From positions 6,175,001-6,239,000 of the forward strand of contig NC_092611.1 in the NCBI RefSeq assembly GCF_047663525.1: a stretch of DNA of 64,000 nucleotides, written 5' to 3'. How positions within the stretch are numbered: position 1 is the stretch's first letter; each line of letters begins with the position of its first letter. The translations under genes were made by a program, and so were the position numbers. The notes beneath the pieces are model-generated. The model saw only the letters and a list, made by a program, of their open reading frames with translations, did no database searches and was not told the DNA's origin. The DNA comes from Anas platyrhynchos (taxonomy: Eukaryota > Chordata > Aves > Anseriformes > Anatidae). This document shows positions 14,841 to 27,000 of this stretch, in pieces.

Positions 14841-15028
14841 GTGGTTGTGGTTGGAGGATGTGATGACATCACAGACTTCAGCGGGAACACGGGGCTTTTA
14901 AAAAGCTGAAAGAAACATCCTGACAGTCAGTTATCACATCCCCCGTAAAGGAGTCAAACACACGTTAGCCATTAGAAAGCCCAACTGTCTTCATCAAAGA
15001 GAAAAAAGACTCCGTCCTGCCACAGAAT
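14841..15028 (+). promoter_or_regulatory. POU2AF1: POU2AF1 proximal promoter and 5' UTR
   Basis: Upstream of the POU2AF1 start codon lie, in order, a RUNX-type TGTGGTT at 14846-14852, a CRE/ATF-type TGACATCA at 14864-14871 inside the dyad TGATGACATCA, and a TATA-like TTTTAAAAA at 14896-14904. That spacing would put transcription initiation near 14930 and leave about 100 bases of 5' UTR. A CREB-type site in the mammalian BOB.1/OBF.1 promoter is reported as I recall. Site functions here are inferred from sequence only. Confidence 0.55.
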
Positions 15029-18000
15029 ATGCACTGGCAAAAATGTAAGTGAGCTCTGATTGCCTTTGTTTTTCCTAACTGCGGTAAAAGATGAAGATTG
15101 TAGTGGATAAGTGAGCATTAGCATAGCACGGGAGACAGTACTCTTGAAGAGCGGCGTGTCTCAAGAGAGGCAAATGAGAAGGCATGATGCTAATTTTCCA
15201 GCAGGGATATTAAGACAGGGCAGCATCGCTGCTTTGTTGGCATTCGTCATTATGAATCAAGTGGAAGACTATGATTCATAAAAACAATAACAGGATGCAG
15301 GTATTATATCAAAGGTTATAGTGGTTACATACCAGAGAATTTTCCTTTTTAAAAGTGAAACCTGTGAGAAATCTTATTTCTGTGTCTTTTTTGATATGTA
15401 CTTTTTTTTTTTTTCAACTAATAATAAAGCTAAAGAGCGATGCAGTTGAAGGCAATACAGTTATGAGTTTACAGGAAATCAGTTTTCTTGTTTTCAAGAT
15501 AATTTTACACCTCTTGGCCCACCTTTGCTCGAGTAGTTTACCGATCCTGATACAGGTAGGTGTTTGCCCTTTTTGTGCAACTCTCGCTCTCACTGCGTGG
15601 ATCTGTAGATGTGCCTTTCTGCAGCCCTGCCGCCGTCCTTGGCACTTCACCATGCTGTTCAGTTAACCTCGAATATAAATAATATATATATAACATATCT
15701 GAGCAGAAGAAGCTTATTTCTTAAATATTTGCCATTGACTTATCTAATATGGAACTAACATTAATATTCTTCTCCTTTATATAATAACCTGTAATTATCC
15801 AGCGATGGGTTTACTGTGCGTGTTGTTCTGAGCTTATTAACTATAAAGCCAGTTTTCTCTGCTATGTACTTCTGTTACGTTTTTCCTTTGAAAACTGGAA
15901 GCTCAGGTATCTATTTGTGAAATGACATTGTACAGTCTAACATCCAGAATTAAGAAGCTCTGAGTGCTTATTCAATCACATTTCAATTTGTCTGACAAGT
16001 ATTAAGCAGCAAGTGGGAGCGCTATGGCAACACACCTTGTTTCCTATTATCTTGGGCTGTTTTCAGAATCGGTAGGTATATGATGTGGAACATACTGCAA
16101 GATGATTAGATACAGATGTTATCTTCCATCTGAGAGGTGTATAAGTCTTCTGTGTTTTTTTTTTTTTCTTTACTGCAATGACAAAGCAATACTAACAAAG
16201 TGATGTCTTAGGTAGAACCAAATTGGTAAAATACGATATTTTTCCTTTGCATTGTTTCTTTGATACATGCAGTGCTTTCAAAGGTAAGCAGAAATTACAA
16301 GCCTGCATCAGAGGAGATAAAATCCCCGTATTTTGAAGTCAGCCATCTCCCCTGTGAGAGTTTCCAGACAACAACTGCCCATACCTACCTGTCCCCTTGT
16401 GCCCTCTGAGCTTCTCAAGACCAGAGCCTGCTGTTCCAGCACTGCTTTCTGCTGTTTTGAAAGACTTCATGAGACCCCGCAGCTGCCTAGACTTGGCTTC
16501 TATTGCTGATGAAAGCCTTTTCACGTCAGTCAGAAGGAGCAGCCAGGCTTGTCTCTGGCTCCTGGGCTGCTAGATCAGCCTGGCCGTGTGTTTACTACGA
16601 CATCAGCCAGAGCCGAGGGGAAATTTCTGTAGGTGGCTGTCTAGGTGACTCCGCTGTTGGTCTTTGCTGTCTTTGTCTGCTGTGTCATGGCATGGTTGGG
16701 CTTCCTCAGTCTCATGGACCTTTAGTGGTTTTTTTAGCTAAATCTAAAGATGGGATTACTTTTCTGGCATTAAACGATTATCTTGCTTCTTTCCTGTACC
16801 ATTAGTAACGACTTTGACTTCAGTTACCCACTCCGCTGGAGACTCCCTGTGCGACTGCAGGCAGATTGCTCAGGCCCCTGCAGGTATTCACGTGCCAGGT
16901 CTCAGCAGTTTCGGTGGAAGTCAGGTTTCTCAGTAGCTCTGTGAGTCTGCATGTGGTCTCTCTGGTGCTCCTGTAGTCTCTGGCAGTGTGACCAGCTGTG
17001 GCCTCAAGTTTCCTGCGGCACCTGGCTCAAAACACCTGGGACCACACCAAGTCCCAGTGCCCACATGCAAGCCATTGGCTTGCTCGAGACTTCAGTTAAT
17101 AAAAAGGCAGTCTGGGTGCCCAGGGAGCTTGGTGTCTGCTTGCATGAGCCCTGGGCTAATGTCATAGCGTAAAAACACTGCCCTGCTCTGCTCCCCACCT
17201 AGGAGATAGGGAGAGCTTTCCTCTGCCGCGGAGGGAGTTTCATTATACTTAGTCTTAAAATGAGATATTTGTGTATTTTAGCAAAAGGGCATCCCGGAGA
17301 GATGGGCAATAAGTCTGCAGGTAGCTTCTGAGGTGTGGGTGAAGCTTTCCCCACGTATTGGATGGAACATCCCATATTCAGTCTAGAAACAGATGGCTTT
17401 ATCCCTTGCAAGAGCAACTGTTTGCAGACCTGTGGTACCGTGTGGCTGAAGAGCCAGGTAAATGTGCCCCAGGCTCACACCTAGGTATGCACTTGTAGGC
17501 ACGGATGTCAGGGTCTGACAGTGCTCACCAGCAGGTGAGTGACTTCCCTGGGCTTCAAGCTGCTGCTTTATGCAGTAACCACGGTACAGGGGCATAGCTT
17601 GTAGGTGTAGGACCCACAGGTGCACAAGTAAAAGAGAAATTATCCCACTGAGGTTCTGGGGCAGCAGGATGCTGGATGAATTGAACCAAAAGAAAAACAA
17701 AGGGAGGCACAAACAAGCGTCAGTGAAAATCAACTGGAGTTGGGCATATAATTTCCAAAAACTTCTTTGCAAATCCTGGAGTATGTCCCTGGTTTCTGGA
17801 GGAGGCTGGATGCGAAAACAGCAATCAGTAAGTCCAGCTTTACATGCTTAAACACCATATTTTAATCAACAAGATGAGTAGGGAATGTCAGATCCATGCA
17901 GGTTGTGTACTGTTATGGTGCTGGAAGGGAGCAAAGAGCCTGCTGGATGCTGACCCACTCCTGCCTTAGCCATGCAGAGCTGGTTACCCAGCCAGAGCTG

Positions 18001-21000
18001 TAATTGCAGCTCAGCTCATGGGCAGTGCCAGCCTCAGTGTAAATGTCGGGGCAGAAATCTTTGCTCCATCTGTACCTGCACGAAAGGAGACTCAATAGAA
18101 GTTCTTCCAAGATGCCTTGGTATGGATTAAAACTGTCCTTTGGCACAACAGGTTTCAAAAGAGTGCTGTCATTTCCATGCTTTTCCCCAGTAAACGAAAA
18201 CAAAGCAACCAAAGAACAGAAACACAAACCAACTGAAAACCGGAGTGACACAAGAAGGCTGATTTAAATAGGTGTCCCCTCGGAGGGCATTTCTCGCCGG
18301 CACCTCCTGGAGGGGAACTGTCTGTGGAAAGCCCTGCAGGGGCAGCAGGCCCGCTGGTGAGCATTGCCCCCAGCTGCTGTGGCCCTCGCATGGCCCTCGT
18401 CCTCCGGGGAGCCTCGCATGGCTGCTCCTGCACGCTGGAAATCCTTCCCGCGGGGTCACGGCACACTGCACCGCTCTGCAGGAGCGGGGCCCTGAGCTTC
18501 CGCTCAGCAAAACCCCAGAGAGGCTCTCGGCCCGAAAGCATCCCCTCCCACGGCAGGAGCGAAGTGACTGGTAGGGGCTTCCCAGCTTTTTTGGCAGGAT
18601 TCTGCTGAATGGAAGCCGTCCCACCGCGCCGCCGCACAGAGCTGGGAAATTTCGAAGGCACGGCGCCGTGGGCTTCTCTTCCCTTGTGTGTCTTTATGCA
18701 GAAAGTTACCTCGTGTTGTGTTTTGGAGACACGACGAGCGTGCTTTCCATGCAAATGATTTCTGTTATGAGAGGGTAGGCAAGCAGGTTGAAATTCTCAA
18801 AGCGTTTCACGTTTTGGAGGTGTTTTTGGTGAAGGTAAAATGCTTTGGACACTCGGCTCTTCGTGAGCTCCAGCGGGACTTGTGCAGACGAGGCAGGTGT
18901 TCAGCTACGTAGCTGTCCCACCGACTGCTTGGATTCCCCTGCAACTGAGATATGTCAAGGTGGACCTTTGAGAACCTCTTCCCAAATGCTTTTTAAGTCC
19001 TTGAAGCCTTTTTCTGCCCGCAACAGATGTCGGGCTCTATACACCTCTTCTGAAAGTATCAGAAAATGAGACTGAGAGGTGAAACTGCAATATGTTGCGT
19101 CTTGTGAGGCTTAATTTTGGTAAAGCCCCAGTGGGAAAGATGGATAGTACAAAAGCTGAGTCCATCCATGCCTTACAAAGCAGGTGTCAGGCTCTATGAA
19201 TGACCACATAAGCAATTAAATGGAAAGCTTGCATTACTAAAATGGAAAGAGTATTATGGGCTGGGAGGAATTGGGACGTGCGGGTGAGACTTATGGTTAA
19301 GACACTTTCTGTCTATCTCAGCTTCCCCTTTGTAGCAGGGGTTCTCTTATTCTGAAACCAATCATTTTTAGTAGCCTTGCCACTACATGGCCAATGCAGC
19401 CACCTCTACTGGGCGCTTGGAAGCTCCATTTCACTCAGGAGACCTGAAGCAGCAGGGATGATTAACCACCCTTTCATACTGGTTCCCAAGTGTCCCCGTG
19501 ATTTTGATTCTATCCAGGTGGAAAAAATACAAAGTTGTGTTTGTTTGCCAATCCGCAACATCTTCCTTGTGTTGGAGCAGAAAGTAGGCTCTGCACGGTG
19601 CCCCCCTGACTTAGGTTTTCTGGAGGTGTGAAGGAAGGAGAGCTGCTTCAGGAGGACCCTGTGCAAACACATGCTTTGCTTACAAGAATGACCCAAGTAG
19701 GGACAACGGCCTATGGATCTGCGAGGATCCAGGGTTAATTTTAGTCTTGGAGCTCTTCCAGCTGCAGATAAACATCTGAAAATAAAGGTGCTGGGCATAA
19801 TGCTGAAATACACCACGGTCAGACCAATCTGCTTCACTTCGGTGGGTTCAGTGCTGTGTAACTGGGCAGAGAGAGAACGGGCCAAATGCTGTACCGAGTT
19901 GTTGGTAAGCAGGTGAAATATTTAGTCTATTGATTTAATTATGCTAAGAACCCTCCCGAGTTCATTTCCTTATGCTGAGCAATGAACCATTGCTTGTCTC
20001 TTCTGCTCTTGCTCCGAGTCCTTCTGGTTAGTGTAGAGCACATTCTCCGATCAGATGTTTGCTTAGTGCTTTGCATTTAACTACATCTTTTTTGAAATAC
20101 CCACCCTTAGTGTGACAAAACCACTCTGGTTCAGTTCTCCTTGTCAGGGCTGTCTAAAAAAATAAAGCAGTAACACTTCAAAGGAGGTCTGGGATGTGTC
20201 ATATACCCAAAGTGCTCTGTGCTCAGCCCTTTGAATGCACGATGACATGCAAGCATGGGGTCCTGAGACGTGTCATTTCAGAGGGAAAAGCCATTGACAA
20301 GATAATAATGCAACGTAATCGAATGCAATACAGATAAATATTTTTGTATATATTGTTTTGTGATTTATTTGGCAATGCACGCATGGTTATGTATCAGAGA
20401 ACAGTTTGCAGGTTATTCAATCTCAGTGCTGGCCAGAGAGGTCTGGTAGTCGTTCCCCCCTGGTACCTACTCGCCTCCCAGATCTGTTAGCACCAACACA
20501 TCTCTAAAATGGGTCTTGGTAGCAATAACTCTGCTTTTTGTTTCCCTTTCAAGGTGCAGGAAAAGGCATGGGGTTGCAGGTGGGTCACTTCAGGGAACTT
20601 CACTCTTGACTGCTCTGGTCGGTTAGGACAGGGACACGCCCTGGAGGATGCTGAGGGCTAGCGATGAAGGTGAAGTGAAGATCCTTTCGTCTGGGTGACT
20701 CCTTGTCTGGCTGCCATCCGGGATCCTGGGCAGTTCAAGGGGTTTCTGTGCTTTGGTTCCCTGCCCTGGACTTATCACCAAGCCAAGACAAAGAAGGGTC
20801 ACTATTTTTTTTTCCTACTTCTGGTGATATATTGTAGGAAACCATTTAATTAGTGAGCAAATGGAGATGGGTGGTCTTCGCTGGCCGTAACAAGGGAAGC
20901 CTCATTCTCCAGTGCACTGTAAGCCTCCCAGCTGGGTGGCTGTGCTCGAGGGAGCATGGAGACCTGAACAAATATTGAACCATTTTCTCCTTTGCATGAA

Positions 21001-24000
21001 CAGGTACAGGGGTTGTGCATGGAGCTGGAGCCTTCAGGCCATGTACTGCAGTGCCGAAATACCCCTGGGGGGCCTGGCAGGGTGCTCCTACAGGAGCCAG
21101 GAAAGCCAAACAGGCTAAGGGCTGGTTTTCTCCTGGTTGTATAGGTTTGTAACAAGCTGTTTTCAAAGGGAATCTGACTGCCTAAGAATTACAGACCCTG
21201 CTTTACCAGGAGTTTTAGGACCACTGGAAAGTGCTTTTACCACTTGTATAACGCACATCCTCTTGGGCAGCCGACCAGCATGGGGATCTACCTCTCGGTG
21301 ACCCTTTCAGCCTTGTACAGGGATCCTGGCAGCACTAGGGACTGCACGTAGCTTTCCTTGCTTCTCCTTGGTCTGCGACTGTGCACAGTCAGGTAGGCTG
21401 CACGTCGATACGAGGGGAGCTGGTTAAATAACACGCACAGGAGGGATTGCCTGGCTAGCTGCTAGGAGCTGCGTTTTATCAAAGGAAAATACTTTTCACA
21501 GTGCTCCATGATGTACTTTGGAACATTATCAATACCATAAAAGCAGCCGTTTCAGTTCTGCTGTCAGCTCTGATCACATGATTCATTTCCAAAGCAACAG
21601 ATTCAAAATAATATTATTAGATTAATACTTTGAAATATTTTTAAAGTATCTTTGAAGGATTCTTTGTCTGAATTAAATATAAAATGTGGACAAATACAAT
21701 CCAACTTTTAGTCCCTCACTTAAATATTGCTAAATGGGCATTGGTGTCTTATTCTAAAACGGTTTTGTTTGATTGCAGTCAAAGCATCCAAGTAGTGTAT
21801 CCAAAGCCAAGCCACTTTTTTTTTCTTTTTATTATCCAAAGTTCACAGTGTACAATAAAAGTGTCAGCAGCTGCCTTATGTAATTTGCTCTTCGAGATCG
21901 AAGTCAGAAAATCGCTAGCCTGTTAATTGAAATCTAATTTTTTCTTGTTATCCAAGGGTAGCTGTTTGCTTTTTGATGCTACTGTAAATAAGAAAAAAGA
22001 TTTCTATTGTGTTTCTTTTCAATATTTTATTATGTTGGGGGTGAAAGAGGAAAAGAGAAAACTATTTGCACTGGTAACTCTGATCAATTGATAAGCTTAT
22101 CACACACCAGTGTGTGAGCAAAGAAAAAGTAAATCTTCTGAGGCAGTGGCAAGTGCGTCGCTTGCTGCGGCAGGCAGGCAGTCATGCAAGCCCTGGAAGA
22201 TTAGCAGTGTATTTCAAACTGAAAATTGGCCTGATGGGAAATGGCTCTGACTTGTTTGAAAGGTTTAAACTGATCTGCAGTTCACAGGGGTGTGAAGGCC
22301 AGCGGTGCTAATAGGTTTAGTGATCTGAAACTTGTCACGCTTCAATGTTTGTAGCCTTCCAACAGCTGCTTGCCATTATCCTCCCTCCAATTTCGGCAAT
22401 GGTTAAATACAAATGTAGAGGAAGAAGCGTTTTGAAGGTGCTTGGTTTAATTGCTTGGCAATGTCTTTGCATGCTTTCTCTATCTGATCTTTTTCTCAGA
22501 CCAACATTTCCTGGATGTTATTTAGAAGAAGACATCTTTTAAAAGCCTGTGTCTGAACATAGGGACTCTTGATGCTATGGGATGCATTTTGGTTATGTTC
22601 TCCAACGTGCAGGCAACTGAAGGCCAGAGTTTGTAGAATTACTGCCCAAAGCACTAACCTGCTCAGCTTTTTACTCACCTTGGGCAAGTATTGTACAGTG
22701 CCTTGCTGAAGCTCCTGTCAGCCCATGAGCTGGGCCTGGAGCTGTTCCCCAAAAGGCCAGCAGTGAGGTCCCTGTTGGCCATGCCTGCTGCATGCAGCAC
22801 GAGCTGGCCCCACAGGATAAAATTCTGTTTTCTTCTAGGTACAAACCAATTTTAAGAATATTTGGAGGGAGAAGTGTATTGACATTAATAACAACACCAA
22901 TGCAGTTGTCAGATCCTCAGCCAGAGCCCACTGAAAGGGGCACCCTGCAGGCTTCTCTCTGCAGAGGCTGGATCGAGAGGCTGGGTGGCACAGGGGTCTG
23001 GCTCCAACCATCACTGAGGACTTTTGCTGTTGTCACTTGGTACATAGAGCTGGGGGACTGCTGTGGTATGGAACTTCTCATTAGCTGCAGTGTTATCCAA
23101 CCACTTTGAAGGATTACTCAGAAGTCTTCAGGGTTTGTGCTCGGCTTTTGTCGATGTTCAGCAAATACAGCGAGAGATAACGCTGATGAAAGGAGCCTGA
23201 GCATGTGCACACACCGTGGATTTGTAAGGCGGCCTGACAAAAGCATTGCAATGAACTAAAACATATTTACACATAGAAACTATTGCAAAGCTTCCTACTG
23301 GCTGCATTAAATTTGCCCTTTTTTTTTTCTCCACTCCTGATGCTTTGTACTGCTCCAGCTTCAGAGAGCGGTTGCAAAGCGAACCCTGGTGCCTGTCAGG
23401 GAGGGCATGCGTCTGTTTTGTGGTGCACAAAGTGTAAAAGAAGCCAGAGCACAGCATGCACTTGAGCACCGAAACACAATGGTGCTGTTTATTTGTCGGA
23501 ATGGAACCTGGGCATGCGGATGTTGGTGCATTTGCAGCTCATAACTTAAATAACAATGTACCCGTCTGGTTTTAATGCGAGTCAGTTCAAGACAGGCAAA
23601 ATAGTTTATTCTATGCCAACCCTGGTGTAGGAAGTTGAGGAATACTAAATCCAGGTACATTCTTTATAAGGTTGTTGTAATGGTTATTATTTCGCAAAAT
23701 GTCTTTATTTTTAAAAGATCACATTTCTTTGGCTGTATGAGAAATTGTCCACTGAAGCCCAAAGTCATTTTGCTGTGGTTCTTCTGTAATACTCAGACAT
23801 GGTACACACTTAACAGTGGAAAAGCAGCTGTGCTAGCATTATTTTTATTTCTGGAGGTCAGCTTGGGGGGAACCGAAATATGTTCTGCAGACTTTGGTTT
23901 TTTTCTTTTTTCTCTCTTTTTTTTTTTTTTTTTTTTTGGTTACTCTGCTTACACCGGAAACTCTGAATAGGTATATTTGTCAGCTTTTACAGTAAATTTC

Positions 24001-27000
24001 TTCTTCCCCATCCCCCAAACCTGGAGCCAGAAACTGCCATCCCTCCCCACCCTAACTCTGCAAGGAGGCTCTCTGCAGTCGGTGCGATGACTCAGGGACA
24101 GGACAGTGCCTGAGAGGAACGCTTCTGCCTCCCGTGCAGGCTGCACTGCAGCTCCTATTTGCTTTGGCAGAGTCGATGGTTTTGCTCAGCATAAACAGCA
24201 GTAGCATCATCTGATTCTGAAATGTTCTCAGTAAAGTACAGATAAATCATTTCCAAATGTAAATAAATCCCTTATAGGACCAGGAAAGCACCTTCAGGAT
24301 GGGCTTCATTTCAGACCTCCTGAGCTCATTCTCAGAGCTATCAGTACAGCTCATGTCACAGCACTTTTTAGCACTGTCTTCATTAGCACTCAGATAAATT
24401 AATATCAATTAAAATTTAAAAAGCAAAATGTGAGCTGTGTTAAAAACCCTTGCGAATTCCCGTGTGCAGAATTAGTGACCTTCATTCCCTTTGCTCACTG
24501 CTTTTCCAAAGCCACAAGCTCTATGAGACTGCAACCAACCCAAGATGAAGTCCCACAAGGAATGTCCAGAGAAAGCAAATGCAGCTCATGCAGAGGCTGA
24601 AATGCCATCTCCTCCAGCTACTGCTTTAAAGCGTGGAATTTTCCCAATATGCTTAAACATATTTTAGCATACAAACAAAGAAAACAGTTCAACACATAAT
24701 TGTAGGGTTATCTGCTACCAAAGGTATTTATAATGGCCTTTCAAGATTTCATGATTAAGTGGTATGTAGTGAGGCAGAAAGAGCAAACTCAACAGTACGG
24801 CACAGTTGAAGGGAAGTAAGTACTTCATTTCTGGAAGAAAGTAAAGCAGAAAGGTTTATTCTGTTAAATATTTTGGGGTTCACTTGCAATATTTGTATTT
24901 AGACTCAGTTTTTCGCCCTCCAGGAAGGTGTTAAAGGAATATCTAAGTGTGCATATGACTGCATGTAACTGGAGGAGATGATCAGAATTAAAGCGATTCC
25001 TCTTGTTCTGTGCTGCAAAGCATCCACATCTTAATCAGAAAATTAGAATAAATACTTCTGGGGTGGAATTAGGCTTGGATTTGAAGGTTTGAGCCAGATA
25101 TCCAGCTGCACTTCATAGACCAAAGGCCTGTTGCGATCCTTAGGAATGGGGACTTATCAAGCAGCGTGTTTACAAATCAAAGTGCAGTTAAAAGGGGCAG
25201 GTAGCGAGTCCTGCTATCGGTGGTTTTACAAACAAGGGGCCTTCCTGAGCTTTTTTATCCTCTGGCCTCCTGCTATTAACTGCCTCCGAATACTTGATGT
25301 AAAATATGGCTCAATAATATCGGCTGACGAAGAACTGGGCTTCCTCTGCTTTCATTGCCGCAGGGCTTTGCGATAGGGCTTTTTAGCTGGCTCTGGGCTT
25401 TACTTTTCAAATCGAGGTCTGAGAGGTGCTGTCAGTACAGCTGTCCATGAAGCTGTGTGCTGGCCCAGCTGGCCAGGCCACAAACCTGCACAGCACAGCT
25501 CTGTGTGCAGCAGAGGCATGACTCTGCCCCAGGATGGCACAGGTACACCCGGTGCTCCCAAAAAATAGCTGTACAGTCATCAAACTAGTGATAGGTTAAA
25601 TGGCTTTCGAAATGAGGGTGCTTCTCTGGTTTGGTTGTGTTTGTATCTTGCTTCTAAGCAGCAACCATAAAGTATTTCTCTTGAATGTCTACTGTCTACT
25701 CATTTATGCATCTACTTGGCCAGCGTTTAGGTTATTTAATATGCTGGGTATCTGCTGACCAATCGTTATTATGTGCCTGTCAGATAAAGTCAGTCTGAGC
25801 TGTCCTTCAAGTGGATGTAAATCACTGCGCAGCCAATCTGTGGCACTGAAGCAATGTAAAGCAGATACACAAAAGTGAAGTCTCAGGAGGAATAAAACAA
25901 GCAAGCTATTTTTGGCAGAAGCCTGAAGAAATCAGAATATCGTGCTCAGGAGTTAAGGGGAAAAAAAAATAACAAAGTGGAAAATCAAAATGAACACACT
26001 GCAACCTCGCTGAAGACAGCAGAATGAAAGGTTCAGTCTAGAGGCAGTTTGAGGAATAACAGTGGTTGTTCATTGCCCCTCTCTTATTTATTTTAATCTG
26101 GTAGCTGATAACTTGTAAAGAGGGACACCCTTTTGCATGTCCCTTCGGAGCGTGTGGCTCACCACTACCACTCTCCTGTTTCACACGTGTAAGAAATGTG
26201 TCCACGTAGAGGTGTGTAGGTTTATTGATAGCCATCACTTTTAGGAATGCAGCGTTATCCTCTGCAGAGCAAGTGATCCCCTTTCTGTGCACTACATCCT
26301 CCCCGGCTTTCATAAACGTCTAGAGTGATGCAGCTATTTATTATCAGAGCGTGTTCATCACACCCTGCACCTGATGGGGCCCAGCTCCTGCAGACCATGG
26401 CAACACCTGCCTGTGCGGTGGGGACACCGCAGGCTGCTTCCAGACCGTCCCCAGCTCTTCTGCTTTCTGAATGCTCTTTGGCAACAAAGGGGCTGAATCC
26501 CTCAGTATTCCTGCAGCCAATTCACAGCTGGAAGGAACTGCAAGCTTGCTTAATTCAGGTTGGGTTGTCCTCGTGATCCATCTGTGTGATCACAGCATCT
26601 GAGCAGCAGAGGCAAAGAGGAGACCTCGGACTTCATCTGTTGGCAAAAAGACATCACGAGCTAAGAAATGTGCACGTACACTGCCGTGTTGAGAGCACCC
26701 TGCAGACAAGGGGCTGCCATGGGGATTTTGGCCTTTTGAGTGGCAGGAAAGGAAAATAAATGTCACCTGCATCTTTTTCTTTTTTTTTTTTTCAGCTTCT
26801 GCTCCCGAACAACAACCACAGCCTCGCCCCTACCAAGGTGTCCGCGTCAAAGAGCCAGTGAAGGAGCTATTGAAAAGGAAACGGGGAAATGTTCACAACA
26901 CCAGTACCACAGCAGCTACAACGGTAGGAGAAGAAACAAACTCAGGAGGAAATTTTTTCTTTGGTAGCTAAATGATTGACCAGCCCTGGCACCAGCTGGC

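Larger units (their letters stand above)
15045..26795 (+). other. POU2AF1: POU2AF1 intron 1 (11.75 kb)
   Basis: The intron opens with GTAAGT after the 16-base coding part of exon 1 and closes with a long T tract and CAG before exon 2. It holds no gene that I can support. AT-rich stretches (15.66-16.3, 21.5-22.1, 24.2-25.1 kb) alternate with a GC-rich patch at 18.27-18.68 kb. Octamer-type sites lie at 15117-15124 (ATTAGCAT), 15187-15194 (ATGCTAAT) and 18749-18756 (perfect ATGCAAAT). A T21 run occupies 23917-23937. Intron-1 enhancers are plausible but not demonstrated. Confidence 0.85.

Noticed and set aside
18644-18653. GGGAAATTTC as a kappa-B site in POU2AF1 intron 1
   Set aside because: Only a loose match to the kappa-B consensus; a single isolated site is expected by chance in this length.
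18155-18754. 199-codon minus-strand frame in POU2AF1 intron 1
   Set aside because: Coincides with a GC-rich patch and several overlapping frames on both strands; no protein family suggested.
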